Shown: piece by piece, positions 26,655 through 39,885 of the stretch
How positions within the stretch are numbered: the first letter of the stretch is position 1
Layout: every line of letters begins with the position of its first letter
Source of the DNA: Diogma glabrata
Taxonomy: Eukaryota; Arthropoda; Insecta; Diptera; Cylindrotomidae
DNA length: 64,000 nt
NCBI GenBank assembly: GCA_963693315.1
Contig: OY856186.1
Location: forward strand, 71,666,128-71,730,127
Direction: 5' to 3'
The notes under the pieces: model-generated
What the model saw: the letters and a program-made list of their open reading frames with translations, nothing else
Databases searched by the model: none
What the model was told of the DNA's origin: nothing
Position numbers and translations under genes: made by a program

Positions 26655-27752
26655 TTAAAAAAATGTAACTTTTTTGGTAAGAATTGGTTTCGTCTTCGTT
26701 TCCCTGTTGTGTAGAGAATCAGTCATATGGGCTGGTTTAAGTCTATCTACAGAGATGGATATACTTTTACCTTTTATATTCAAAACGAAATACTTCCGAA
26801 GTCTTTTCACTACTTTGTATGGTCCCTCGTATGGTGGAGTTAAACCAGTTTTAACTTTGTCCACTCTTACAAAAACATAGTCTGTATCATGTAAGTCCTT
26901 TGGAATGAAAATGTGCTTTTGAGGGAGACTTCGGGTATTTCGGGGTACGACGTTGCGCATCGATTGTCTTAGACGATCTACCAGTGAAGTTGGATCTATC
27001 GATTGCGCAGAGGATGGGTGTATTAGTAATTCTCCAGGGACCTTTAGTGATTGTCCGTAGACAAGATCGGCTGGAGTACACCCGAGGTCAGTTTTGACCG
27101 ATGTTCTTATCCCAAGGAGTATTAGTGGAAGCTCAGAGCTCCAGTGCAGGGTGTTTTCTCTAGCATACAATGCGGCTTTTAAAGTACGATGGAATCTTTC
27201 CACCATACCGTTGGACTGTAGGTGATACGTCGTTGTTCGTATTCTGTGTGAACCTAACAAATTGTTAAGCTCGTGAAACAGGTTACTTTCAAATTGACCG
27301 CCTTGATCGGTCGTTATCTCGCTCGGTACACCGAATCTTGAGATATACTGGTCGATGAATGCATTTACCACTGTTGTTGTCTTCATGTTTACCAAAGGAA
27401 TGGCTTCCGGCCATCGAGTAAATCTGTCAATTATTGTTAAGACATATGTAAAATTATTTGACGGTGGTAATGGTCCGACTAGATCCATATGTATGTGCTC
27501 GAACCTACCGGATGGTAAATTAAAACGTCCTGTTTCGGAGTGTGTGTGTCTTGAAACTTTAGACTTCTGGCAGGCGAGACAAGTTTTGGACCAATAACCA
27601 GTGTCAATGTTCATGTTTGGCCAGAAATATTTCGCTGAAACTAATTTTCGAGATGCTCTTATTCCAGGATGTGACAATCCATGAAGCATATCGAATGCTT
27701 TCGAACGAAGTTCGGTTGGTAGATACGGACGGTTAGTGCCAGTTGAGGTTTT
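26655..27752 (-). CDS. Gypsy integrase part of pol
   Basis: It inserts the element DNA into host DNA. From M1 (27,689) the zinc-binding HHCC domain shows H3/H7 and C37-x2-C40 (CLACQKSK). The catalytic triad is D69 (HIHMDLVGPLP), D128 (EITTDQGGQF) and E164 (SNGMVERFHRTL). A basic C-terminal region (YEGPYKVVKRL) follows and the frame ends in front of the polypurine tract. The same frame continues upstream to the RNase H part and is separated from it only by one TAA (27,753-27,755), so it is not an independent gene. All catalytic residues are present. Confidence 0.93.
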   Translation of the reverse strand, partial: KTSTGTNRPYLPTELRSKAFDMLHGLSHPGIRASRKLVSAKYFWPNMNIDTGYWSKTCLACQKSKVSRHTHSETGRFNLPSGRFEHIHMDLVGPLPPSNNFTYVLTIIDRFTRWPEAIPLVNMKTTTVVNAFIDQYISRFGVPSEITTDQGGQFESNLFHELNNLLGSHRIRTTTYHLQSNGMVERFHRTLKAALYARENTLHWSSELPLILLGIRTSVKTDLGCTPADLVYGQSLKVPGELLIHPSSAQSIDPTSLVDRLRQSMRNVVPRNTRSLPQKHIFIPKDLHDTDYVFVRVDKVKTGLTPPYEGPYKVVKRLRKYFVLNIKGKSISISVDRLKPAHMTDSLHNRETKTKPILTKKVTFF

Positions 27753-29725
27753 TTAGATTGGATTTAGATTGGATGCAGGATCTTTTATCAAATTGAATTT
27801 AATTTTACTTGAGCTTGAGTTATTAGTTCTTAAAACTTTAAGATCATCGTCGTTTTCCTGTAACGCAACGAGTTTTTCCATATCAAGTGCTGTGTAAACT
27901 ATTGGTACTATTTCTTGTTCGTAAGTCCTAGATAAATTATCAGCTACTACGTTACTTGTTCCTTTTATATATCGTATATCCGATGTAAACTGTGATATGT
28001 ATTCTAATTGGCGAGACTGTCGTGGACTTTTTTCGCTTTTTGATTCCATGGCTGTAGTAAGGGGTTTGTGGTCTGTACAAAGTGAAAAAACTCTGCCTTC
28101 CACAAAATACCTAAAATGTTTTACAGCATTATACATTGCTAAGAGTTCGCGATCGAAAGTCGAGTATTTACATTCGGTGGGTGATAATTTTTTTGAAAAA
28201 AAACTTAGTGGTTCCCAACAACCATGATTTTTCTGTTCTAACACAGCTCCAATTGCCGTATTGGAAGCGTCTGTGGTTATTTTAAACTCTCCATGTTCTA
28301 GTGGATGGGCGAGTAGACAAACTTGTGCTAATGCAGCCTTGATTTTAGTAATTGCCGTTTGGCATTCTGGGGGCCAACTAAATTCTTTCTTCTTCTTTTT
28401 CTGTAGAACAGAAAGTTGTGAGTGAATTGGGGCTAGAAGCTCAGCTAAATGAGGAAGGAACCGATGGTAGTAATTTACCATTCCAACGAAACGTTGCGCT
28501 TGACGTATTGAAGTTGGTTGTGGAAGTTCGTTTATAGCAGTAATTTTATCTGTAGCTGGACTAACCCCATCCTTAGAAATATGGTGGCCTAAAAAATTTA
28601 ATGTTAATACACCAAAAACACATTTTGATGGTTTCAAAATAATACCATAATCAGTGAGCCGCTTAAACAAAATGCGAAGATGTGTTAAATGTTCAGACTC
28701 TGTTCGACTTGCCACCAATATATCGTCGATGTATACGTAAACAAAATCCAACTCTTTTGTGACTTCGTTCATAAGACGTTGAAAAGTCTGTGCTGCATTC
28801 CGCAGACCATAAGGCATTCTTGTGAACTCAAAAAGTCCAAAAGGAGTTGTAATAGCTGTTTTGTATACATCATCTGCAGCAACCGGTATTTGATGGTAAG
28901 CACGAACGAGGTCTATTTTCGAAAAAATCGTACAACCGTTAAGGTTTAATGAAAAATTGTGTATATGTGGTAGAGGGTATCTATCTGGAATAGTTACTTT
29001 ATTCAATCTACGGTAATCACCACACGGTCGCCAATCATTGCTGTCGCGCTTAGGAACCAAATGCAATGGTGAAGAAACGGATGACGATGATTGTCTGCAT
29101 AATCCAAGTGAGTTCATGAGTTCAAACTCGGTTTTAGCGATTTTATGTTTTTCTGGAGCTAATCGTCGTGGACGTGAAAAAGGTAACTGTCCTTCAGTAA
29201 CAATTCTATGAACAACACCATGTTTGATTGGTGTATCGAAACTGGGTTGTTGTGTTAAATTTGGAAATTCCTTAAGAAGATCACCGTATAATCCATTTAT
29301 TGTAAATAAACGAGTTGCTGGTGTTGGATCGTCTATATCCATAGCGTTGACTTTCAAAGTAGTAGTGGAATCTAACAATCTCTTATTTGTAAGATCTACC
29401 AGAATACCGAATTTCGTAAGAAAATCTGCGCCTATTATTGGTTTGTTCACTGATGCTAATACAAATGGATGATTAAAATCCCGTCTTAAACCTAAATCTA
29501 TACTAAGAAACCTTATACCGTAAGTTAATATTGGCGATCCGTTTGCTGCAAAAATTGTGCTAAATTGATCGCGGTTAGCGTCTTTGAACCAAGTGTATGG
29601 TATAACAGACACGTCCGCACCTGTATCAATTAAAAATGTGAAATTTGTTTTCATACATTTTATGAAAAGGCGACGTGTAGTAGTCGTCCCATCGTTTGTC
29701 GCGTGGACTTTGGGACGGCTTAGTT
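27753..29725 (-). CDS. Gypsy pol: protease, reverse transcriptase, RNase H
   Basis: Counting from the ATG at 29,654, the protease motif [12 protein letters not shown] is at residues 8-19. RT spans about 150-390, with [10 protein letters not shown] and the catalytic YIDD at 308-311. RNase H has [14 protein letters not shown] (D462), [12 protein letters not shown] (E503) and CTDHKPL (D528). The frame continues upstream of this ATG to the end of gag, in the -1 frame relative to gag. The natural product is therefore probably a gag-pol fusion by frameshifting near GGAAAAC, and the ATG is probably not used. The frame closes at TAA 27,753-27,755, after which integrase continues in the same frame. 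The stop may be a single mutation. Confidence 0.94.
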
Positions 29726-30586
29726 TTCCGAATTATCTTTGTGTTGGCTAAATTTCGATTTTTCACTAAAATTGCAGAATCTACCAGCACATTTTCTTGC
29801 GTCTGCACCAAAACGGCGGTGGTAATAACAGAGTTTGTTTGAACGATCACGTGATAGCGTTCTTGATCGAGATCGATTGCCAAAACGACCCCTAGAAAAA
29901 CTGCGAGGTCTGCTGTCTCTGCGTTGAAAATTGTTTAATTGTTTTCTCAGTTCACCAATTTCATTTGCTAACGTATTTAAAGTTATGGTATTTAAATCTT
30001 CCTGAATTGAACTAACTGTAGCAGACCTAGAGAATGAAGGCGCTTGGTATTCCCATATTTTATCGGCTAATTGGGTTAATTTAGCCATTGGTTCGGCTTC
30101 TTGTACTATTAAGATTCCCCTTAAATGTTCGGGTAATCTTTGTAGCCACAAGGTTTTTATTAAATCCTCAGTTACGGCGCCTGAAGATCCTGCTAACTGT
30201 TGTAATTTTCGAAAGAACGCGGATGGCGTTAAGTCACCCATGGCAGTCGTACCTATTAATTTTTCCAAACGTTGGGCTTCCGATAAACCCAAACGTTTAA
30301 TCACTTCCGATTTAAGTGTATCAAATTTATTTGAATCAGGTGGTTTTTGTATGATATCCGACACTGTTGCGATAATGTCTACCGGTAGTGCTGCTGTTGC
30401 TAGCAGATATTTTTTTCTGTCAGAGGTCACACCTCTTGCCGTGAACACTGCTTCTATTTGTATGAACCATAACGAAGGCATTTCATGCCAAAACGGAGGA
30501 ATAGGGATCGTGATGTTGGATCCTACTTGCATTTGATTGTTACTTTTGGAAGGTTGGATTTTAGATTCGTTTTCGTCGTCTGTCAT
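29720..30586 (-). CDS. Gypsy Gag-like protein
   Basis: A 288-residue frame starting at ATG 30,586. [20 protein letters not shown] (27-46) and the helical region that follows fit the capsid of this Ty3/gypsy group. An Arg/Ser-rich stretch ([18 protein letters not shown]) precedes a zinc-knuckle-like [14 protein letters not shown] with a further Cys pair (GRFCNF), which would bind RNA. It would assemble the virus-like particle. It ends just inside the start of the pol frame. It appears intact and is the longest uninterrupted Gag in the window. Confidence 0.9.
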   Translation of the reverse strand: MTDDENESKIQPSKSNNQMQVGSNITIPIPPFWHEMPSLWFIQIEAVFTARGVTSDRKKYLLATAALPVDIIATVSDIIQKPPDSNKFDTLKSEVIKRLGLSEAQRLEKLIGTTAMGDLTPSAFFRKLQQLAGSSGAVTEDLIKTLWLQRLPEHLRGILIVQEAEPMAKLTQLADKIWEYQAPSFSRSATVSSIQEDLNTITLNTLANEIGELRKQLNNFQRRDSRPRSFSRGRFGNRSRSRTLSRDRSNKLCYYHRRFGADARKCAGRFCNFSEKSKFSQHKDNSEN

Positions 30587-30589
30587 TAT

Positions 30590-31560
30590 TATTTATATAA
30601 AAAAAATGAAATATATATAACCCGTATTCGTATAATAAACCAATTTACCTTATTTAAATCTATTTATTTATTTATTGAGTTATTTAATTATTTATTTATT
30701 AATTGAATTATTCATTGAATTATTTTCCTATTTATTTATATATATTAAATTAAATATTTATATATGTATTTGTAAGAGAAAAAAAAATTTATTTATTTAA
30801 GAATTGTTTAAAAATTAAAATCTTCAAATTAATTTATATAAAAAAAATAGTAATAAAAATAATAATGGTACTCATCTATTTTCAAATTTGTTGATTTTGA
30901 TTAAAGCCTTTTGTAACATAATATAGCTGTATGTTGTCAACCAGTATTGTATAAATGTATGTTGATTACAAATTGTTGATTACAATGAAATTGATTTTAA
31001 TTTTCCAACGGCGATTTTATCAATAATAGTAAGTTGAATAAAGTAACAAATGTTGAATGAATTCGAATAACGTTATAGCTGATTTATGTTGTTCCTCATA
31101 TACTTATACAATTTGATGATTTTGATGATGATATTGTAGATAATTATAGATAATTTATGTTGTAGGTGATGGTGTAAATAGTTGAGCATTAATTTTATAT
31201 GATGCTGATCTGTTACTGTGATTATATACAAAATCACATAAAACAGATGATGATGATGTATAATAATTATTTAAAAAACAAGATAAATTCCAATTTTCAC
31301 CATTAACTGTGCTGATTTGTTCTATTTGTTGTATATGTCGATGCGCGGTTTGAGAATGATTTTTATTAACCAGTTCAAACAGTGAACTTGAATTGATGAA
31401 CCGCCATACAATGTAACTAAACTTGTTTTCTTTAAACAGTTGCCAATTTTTTTTACCACTTATTAAACATATCGTGAACACCAATTGATTTTAACGGTGC
31501 TTATAAATACGATATTATTATAAATTAACTTTCACTATAGCGTTTTTCGGAGTCACCAAT
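30590..31560 (-). other. 5' leader of the gypsy element
   Basis: About 970 bp lie between the 5' LTR and gag, longer than needed for a primer-binding site alone. In element orientation TGGTGACTCCGA, two bases beyond the LTR end (ATTGGTGACTCC), is a plausible primer-binding site; I did not match a tRNA. A 109-codon frame (31,155-31,484, minus) lies here but has no recognisable motif. Confidence 0.6.
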
Positions 31561-31890
31561 TATTGGCCCCGTTGGATTCAGAACACTTATAAGTTATTAC
31601 AACTTATCACTTATTATTTGTGGCACGGCAATTAACATTTCAAACACTATAAATAATTTTATTAGCAAATATATTTGTTTGCAATTTATGGAATACAATA
31701 GTTAATATGCTCATTTATCGAGAGCTAAAGAATTAATGATTATAATTATTTGTATTACAAATTTATAGATTATTCTATGATAGCAATAAAAGTTGGTAAA
31801 CTGGTTTCAATGTTAAAATTATATTAAGGTTCATTCCTTGTTTTTGTGTTTATTTAATTTAAAGTTTGCAAAGCAAATATGTATCCCACA
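31561..31890 (-). repeat. 5' LTR
   Basis: Same length and, by eye, same sequence as 26,297-26,626. AATAAA-like and TATATTTG blocks occur inside, but promoter elements cannot be assigned with confidence. Confidence 0.93.
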
Positions 31891-33010
31891 AAGCGGTGTC
31901 TTCAAATGATATTGACTGGAAATACAGACGGTGTAACAATTCTTTAGTAATTTAACCGTTTCAAATTTCGTTGATTTTTCAAAACATTATCACCTTCTAT
32001 AGAACATAATACATTTTAATGATTTCAGTATTTTGCCAATGAAATTTAAATTTTTGCTCTTCGAGTTATCATGCGCAATTTAAATTTGTTTAGTAATTCT
32101 CGAGATATTGAATCATCTAACGCATTTAACCTTTATATTACAAACGACAGAATCTCCTCAGTTTTTATTAAACCCATATCACGTCGACATAATGTTTTGG
32201 ACGCTAATTTTAATGGACCTAAACAAGCAATAAATGTTTTTAATATTTGGAACATCTGATCTTCGTTTTCAAGTAGATGTGTAACATTTATTTCGCATAG
32301 ACTTTTATAATTGGAATTTATAATTTGCTGAAATCTTTCCAATATATCTAGCAAGCTATTACACATGGTCGTACAGTCTAATTATAAGTTTAATTCAATA
32401 CCATCATTCTAGTTTAACATTTTGCTAAAGAGTTGTGCTGCGCACTTATTATTTCCTAAAAGATTATGATATCCTGCGAATCTGTTTTATTGTGTCCTGG
32501 ATTTGAGGTGTTAGTTTGTTAAATTTAAGGTTACATAAATGTGTATCCTGTTCATATGGCATGCCTTCAAATGCTGGATTTTGGTCTTTATCACTACCGT
32601 CATCATTATTTTCTATATACCTTCAATGTCGCCTTTCATCACCTAATAATTAGTCTACTCGGTACTTCAGATTTTTTCCCAATAAAAATTTAATTTAAGC
32701 AGACCCAAAAAGTGTCAGATGAGTTTGAATAGTCAGATGAATTTCATGTATGTGGCATTGTAAAACTAAGACAAGAGCTAACTTACCAAATTCAACCATA
32801 ACCGCTGCTCCATTAGTTATGATTAATTGCAATAATATTTGTAGATAAATTCAAATTAAATTCTTTCAACCGCTCGTTAACTATATCGAACGTTTTTTCT
32901 TACATCTTCCTTCAATTTTTATTCAAATCCCAAACTTTCGAATGTTCATAATTGCACATAAGATTAATGTTCATGTTTCTACGTTCATCTAAAGGTAAGA
33001 TTTTTCTTTT
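31891..33010 (-). pseudogene. hAT transposase remnant of the 14-kb element
   Basis: Minus-strand pieces include MVEFGKLALV and LQCHIHEIHL, the VMVKFG and CxxHxxHL part of hAT transposases. Further along come LLENEDQMFQILKTFIACLG, PLKLASKTLCRRDM and IKTEEILSF, the conserved helical block preceding the insertion domain. Multiple stops and frameshifts separate them. The gene runs from the right terminus of the hAT inward and is cut by the gypsy element at 31,890. This supports assignment of the 19,062-33,169 termini to hAT. It is not functional. Confidence 0.75.
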
Positions 33011-33177
33011 TCTACGATAAAGTTAAGCAAAATTTTTGATCAAAAATCAAAATTTCACTCTTATGTGTAAGAAACCGGGAATTGATCTTTTTTCCCGGGA
33101 AATCGAGAGCAGATATTTTTGTGGATTTCCCGGGAAATCGGGAACGAGAAATCCGGGAGAGAAACCCTAATTTACAC

Positions 33178-33657
33178 CATTTCACCCTAAGAAAAAACGA
33201 AGCCATTTTTTCTAAACTGAAAACAAAAAAACCTTCTGGTAGGTATATAATTTGGTGTTGTACGTGCTTCTGTAAATATATGGTACACAAATTTATAAGT
33301 GTTGCTTAAAAAAGTTTATTAATTTAAAAACGAATTAGATCGAACACTTTGAACATGCTTGAGCTTGTTGTATATTGGAATGGAATAACTATATTTAGTA
33401 ATGTATTTGCTTAACGTTACATGGTAGATTACAAAACATTCTTAAAACGGATATACCTTGAGAAATAATAAACATTAATCAATCTTTAAATCACATTCCA
33501 TCAGCACCCATTTATTTTTCAACAAAAACAATTACCCAAATCTAACTATGAAAAAAATTTAAGACGAAAATATTTATAATAACAAAAAGTATCATAATTG
33601 AAACTTAATTGGAACATAATGAGTTTATTTCCTTTTATTTTCCAAGGTTCATGTTTA
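33178..33657. other. Intergenic, nothing assignable
   Basis: Sequence outside the 14-kb hAT; no coding or repeat signal was recognised. Confidence 0.45.
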
Positions 33658-33803
33658 CTAAAAATAAAAGTTTGATATATTAGTTAGTACAACTAACCAA
33701 CAACCAACTTCTAAAATCAATAATCCAAATATTAACCAAATCAAAATATAGTAACATTTATTTTCACCTCTAAAATCAGCCGACCCGCAAACACCAATAA
33801 TTT
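33658..33803 (-). CDS. Tetraspanin-like exon (possible host gene)
   Basis: On the minus strand a strong acceptor (polypyrimidine TTTTTTTCAG at 33,804-33,812) precedes a frame reading EIIGVCGSADFRGENKCYYI, then LIWLIFGLLILEVGCWLVVL. The pattern G-x-CG, ENKC and a hydrophobic ~25-residue helix containing a Glu matches the tetraspanin stretch from the end of TM2 (GCCG, small cytoplasmic loop ENxC) into TM3. The frame stops at TAG (33,658). A real exon would more likely leave earlier through a GT such as the one in TGGTTAGTTG, so the 3' limit is uncertain. No neighbouring exons were found. If correct, the surrounding transposons lie in or near a tetraspanin gene. It could be a retrocopy or chance. 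Confidence 0.45.
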
Positions 33804-34689
33804 CTGAAAAAAATTGATTAATTAGATATTTTTGGAAATTATAATATAACATATAAAAACACCCTTTTCGTTGTTCATCCTCCGATTAAATTTCATTCAC
33901 AACATTCAACCAACTTGATTTGATTTAAAAATTATATATAAACATACAACAATTTACGCTTTGAATTGTTTTTTTTATGAATATAACTATGCGTGATAAA
34001 AGTCATTTATTAACCCATAAAACTGCTCATTTCGTCAACATAATTATACAATAAATAAAAAAAATATATGTAAATTTGCATAAAATTGAAAGGGTGCAAA
34101 ACGAATATAATGAATTGATTAATTTGAACTTGTACTTTGGAGGGCAAAAGAGTCGAGAATTGATTTTTAACCAAGTTTCATATATGGTGGTACAGATATA
34201 CCGTGACCCAGACGCCATACCAAGTAATGAACGTATCAATCATATTTTGTGAATTCATCTAAATATTATTATCATTCATCGTTGAATTCTTTCCAACGCG
34301 TTGTGGTAGATCTCATTAATGAAAAAGTAACAGAAAAATCGAAAAACAAAACTACTTAATGAATAGTTTTACTATCATAAAAATCATAATAATAAATTTT
34401 AAGTCTTCACTTTTTCGTCATTCAGTGGTTTTTATTATACCTCTAACTACAAATGTGTGTATTAGGTTACTACAAACTATAAAAATAATCAAATAAAATT
34501 TAATTCTGTGATGATTTCCAGTGTTTTTTTTTCGATTCCTTCAGTATGAAGAAGCTGAAAAGTTAATAGCCTCTGAAATGTAATACTCATATTGTAATTT
34601 GTAATTTTTATTTTTATTTTTATATGGGACTGGCAAAAATATACTAAATTTTGTAACAGCATTTCATTTTATTTTTTGTGGCTTGCATG
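33804..34689. other. Non-coding sequence; possible intron or intergenic
   Basis: A 70-codon minus frame (34,027-34,239) has no recognisable domain. Nothing else is assignable. Confidence 0.4.
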
Positions 34690-34965
34690 CTTCATGTAAG
34701 AGCGTTGCCAAGTTGATCATCTTCGAATATTTACCACGGTCACTCGCAACTGCGGTATAGTTACCATACCAACTTATTTTTTTTTGTCGTTCATTATGTC
34801 CGTCTCCCATTGAAGTCATGGTCTACCTCGCGGTCGTCCACTCCCTGAGGTACTAACGTACATTTTTTTAATAATTCCAGACTGTGAATCGGCTCGTTGT
34901 ACATGCCCAAACCAATCAATCCTATTGGAACGGATACAACCTTTTGTTATCTTCATGAGTCATTC
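34690..34965 (-). pseudogene. RTE-type non-LTR retrotransposon tail, second relic
   Basis: Minus-strand reading gives SNRIDWFGHVQRADSQ, IIKKMYVS, GSGRPRGRP, LQWETDIMND and VASDRGKYSKMINLATLLHE. These correspond to the IRWFGHVER, GRPRxRW and final helical blocks of RTE-clade reverse transcriptase tails. At least one stop and one frameshift are present. It is more diverged from the 54.6-kb fragment than the 8.4-kb copy is, so it probably comes from a different subfamily. Confidence 0.8.
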
Positions 34966-35437
34966 ATTTCTGATGATTTTTGAAATAAAAATCGAAATTC
35001 TTTGAAACTCGTACTAAAAAGTACTAGTTTTGATTTTTTGACACCATTCTTTTTTTATTCTTTTTAGTCTATAGCATAAGAAGAAAACTAGGACTTTTTG
35101 GTCATCTTTATTATTTATGTTTTTTAATACGAAAATTTACAAGTTCTTTTTCAAAATATCTTGAAAACTATACGTTTTAGGAAAAAAATGACGTAGATCT
35201 TTTTTGTAGATTTAATTTTGTAGACTAAATTTCCTACAAAACTGTTTGTACGACTTTTTTTTAAACTTGCATATTTTATGAGATATTTAAACAAATCTAC
35301 GATTTTACAAAATATTCAACTTCGATGATCACCGATGATTACAAAAAAAATTACCGTGATGGTTTTTTGACAACAAAGAATTTTTTAGGGCACATCTCGG
35401 CTAATTCAATTTTTAAACCAGTCTAATGGACATACAA
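34966..35437. mobile_element. Decayed half of the 38.9-kb palindromic MITE family
   Basis: CATATTTTATGAGATAT, TTTCCTACAAAACTGTTTG, CTATACGTTTTAGG and the end AAACCAGTCTAA parallel the right arm and terminus of the palindrome at 38,895-39,656. Only one terminus is preserved and there is no (TA)n here. Confidence 0.7.
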
Positions 35438-35561
35438 GGAACCTTCACCATAAACACTAGACGATTCTTCAGCAAGGACTAATACACATCAAGAATTTTT
35501 TAACCTACGTGTTTTATTAACTGTTTCATTAAATGTGTCAATTTTAAGCTAATTAAATAAG

Positions 35562-35800
35562 AGTGTGTTGAGTGACCTAGTGGTAGCACGTTAGACTTCG
35601 AACTCGGAGAACCTAGGCTTGAATCCCATCTAGGTCGAAGTGTTTTAAGCAAAACTTTGACAATCATCAACGTACCAGTTTTTCAGCTAACCGATAGTCA
35701 ACTAATATAGTTGATAAATTGAAACAACTATGGGCTGATCACCCATATAAAACTATAATCGATTAAATTAAGTCTTCAAGTGAAACTCAATCACAAAATT
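35562..35800 (+). mobile_element. tRNA-derived SINE, copy 2
   Basis: The head GACCTAGTGGTAGCACG (A-box-like) and GGCTTGAATCCC (B-box-like) are followed by CCCATATAAAACTA, ATCGATTAAATTAAGTC and TCAAGTGAAACTC, in the same order as copy 1 at 565-735. It is about 65 bp longer in the middle than copy 1. Promoter boxes are closer to consensus here. Confidence 0.75.
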
Positions 35801-36202
35801 GAGCGAATTGATTAAATTAATACAGGTGAATAACACTTGTTGACAGCCTTCGTTCCCATATGGAAAAAAATAAAAAATAAAATCGATAACTTGATTAATA
35901 AAATTGAACTTGCAGAGGTTTCATTAAATGAGTGAACAATGTATCGCTCAAGATGCGCTCATATCGCATTGTGTTAACAGCTAGTATTTATATAAGTCGC
36001 AAAACCTGATAAAGAAAGATTCTTGTACAGGTCTTGCACTAGTTTAGAGGAGTTGCACTTTACTTTTCGCTATAAGAAATAAAAGAACACAAAATGAAGT
36101 CTATTTTAAGGTGACCACATTTTTGCATTGTGAGACGTTTGGACTTTTATAAAAATAATTCGGAAACCCTGACCCTGGAATCTCTTATTTATCACAGATA
36201 AA
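35801..36202. other. Intergenic, nothing assignable
   Basis: A second ATTGATTAAATTAA near 35,808 may extend the SINE tail. Nothing else was recognised. Confidence 0.4.
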
Positions 36203-37030
36203 TGACTTTATCCACGACTCCTAAAGAATATATGCTATCCATGCGTATGTCTTCCATTGTAATTGTATTCATTTCACAACTAGTGAATTTGATTATATTC
36301 TTCAACAGTTCTATAGTTTATTAAATATTCCCCTAACAAATTAAAAACTTCATTTGTTGGTATAGTAATATAATTAGGTTAAAACAAGAACAATACATAC
36401 ATATATAAAATATAAAATAAACAACAAACTTGTTTTGTTGTGTTTTTTTTTTGCTATCTTTGATTTATTTATTTCAATTGCTTTGTGCGAACTCACAAAT
36501 ATTTGACAGAACAAAGTTTTTGGTGAAGGTGAAATTTGTATAAACAAAATTTTGACATAAGGTGAAAATCTTTTTAATTTTTATGTTTGCTGTTAATAAA
36601 TATATATAATATATATGCTAATATAAATATTACTTTGGCACTTAAAAAAACTTCTGTAATTTGTTGTTCCTTCTGAAATAATTTGTTATGCCTACTGTCA
36701 CAATTTGATGATGCTAAAAAGCTATACCAAATTTTGACGTCTCGTTATGGTGAATATAAATTCCAAAAGACAAAATTTTGACAGTTAATATTTGTCATCT
36801 GTCATTATTTCGTGAGTTCACACAAAGCAAATATGGCGATACAAACTTTTGCAGGAAAACTGGAAATTAACGAAATATTTTGCAGTCGTGGATAAAATAG
36901 CATCTTGTATTAGGATGATGGTAATTCTTCACTCGGATGATTCCCTCCACTCGCACCGCTCGTTCCGGGAAACTTTATCCTCGTGAAGAATTGCCTTCAT
37001 TCTAAGTTCATAGAAGAATCTACTATTTCG
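36203..37030 (+). repeat. Inverted copy of the 25.75-26.13 kb segment
   Basis: TTTATCCACGACTCC, ATGCGTATGTCTTCCATTG and CCCCTAACAAATTAAA match the minus strand of 25,875-26,126. After the 36,479 insertion ATGGCGATACAAA, GTCGTGGATAAAATAGCATC and the hairpin CACTCGGATGATTCCC continue the match. It contains about 80 bp and one MITE not present in the other copy. Confidence 0.8.
36479..36829. mobile_element. 351-bp MITE with AAT target duplication
   Basis: The ends TGCTTTGTGCGAACTCAC and GTGAGTTCACACAAAGCA are inverted with one mismatch. AAT flanks both sides (36476-36478, 36830-36832). The homologous copy at ~25.95 kb reads TTCAATATGGCG without it, so insertion at AAT is directly visible. Confidence 0.88.
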
Positions 37031-37365
37031 AAAATAATTAAACAGAAGAAAAATAAATTAACAAAAATTATATAAATCAAAATTCAAAAGGCTTACATTA
37101 ATTTAGTCGTTTTCTTTCAAATCAGTCCTGTGGAAAATATGTTGATTGAAGGCTGTCACAAATTGCATTCCAAAAAATCAATTATCAAAAAAATCTGGAG
37201 CGTCATCCATAGACGCTTTGTAGAATGCAATACACCATGTAAATCACGACAAAGAGGAACAAAATCAAAAGATGAATCAGCATGACAATCATACATATAT
37301 TATTCATTTGTATCAAATCATCACTTGATGCCCCAATAAAATACTGTGATATCATTAAAAAGGTT

Positions 37366-37592
37366 AAGGCCCGCTATACACTTGAGATAAACTATGTGAA
37401 CTATGCGAACTATGTTTTTTGTATACAACGTAATTATACAAAAAAACATTACGGAAACAAATAATTTAAAAAAAGGAAACATTACATGCATTACATTTTG
37501 TTTAAAAAATATTATTCGCGTTAAAACATTATTTTTTTAAAAACATAGTTCGCATAGTTCGCATAGTTTAGCTCAAGTGTATAGCGGGCCTT
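37366..37592. mobile_element. MITE with AAGGCCCGCTATACACTTGAG-type ends
   Basis: AAGGCCCGCTATACACTTGA is matched by TCAAGTGTATAGCGGGCCTT. GAACTATGCGAACTATG pairs with CATAGTTCGCATAGTTC just inside. The flanks GGTTA and TTACTG allow a TA or TTA duplication, compatible with mariner-like or PIF/Harbinger. Confidence 0.85.

Positions 37593-39885
<2,293 letters not shown>

Larger units (their letters stand above)
26297..31890 (-). mobile_element. Ty3/gypsy LTR retrotransposon
   Basis: The 330-bp LTRs look identical. The AAGC target duplication lies at 26293-26296 and 31891-31894. Gag and pol are on the minus strand in the order gag, protease, RT, RNase H, integrase, which is the Ty3/gypsy order. 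There is no envelope-like frame. Apparently identical LTRs mean very recent insertion, yet pol has one in-frame stop between RNase H and integrase. It sits inside the transposase of the 14-kb hAT. Confidence 0.95.
19062..33169 (-). mobile_element. 14.1-kb hAT element swollen by later insertions
   Basis: TAGGGTTTCTC starts at 19,062 and its complement GAGAAACCCTA ends at 33,169. TTTCTCG and CCCGGGAAA blocks follow at matching places inside both ends. The 8-bp target duplication ATTTACAC is perfect (19054-19061 and 33170-33177). Minus-strand hAT transposase remnants lie just inside the right end and resume on the other side of the gypsy element, which fits the classification. It also contains a long-TIR transposon, tandem repeats, hairpin MITEs and the Ty3/gypsy insertion. 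Confidence 0.88.

Noticed and set aside
31155..31484. Possible extra gene (for example envelope) in the gypsy leader
   Set aside because: It lies 5' of gag, not after pol; the 109-codon frame has no signal peptide, membrane segment or recognisable motif.
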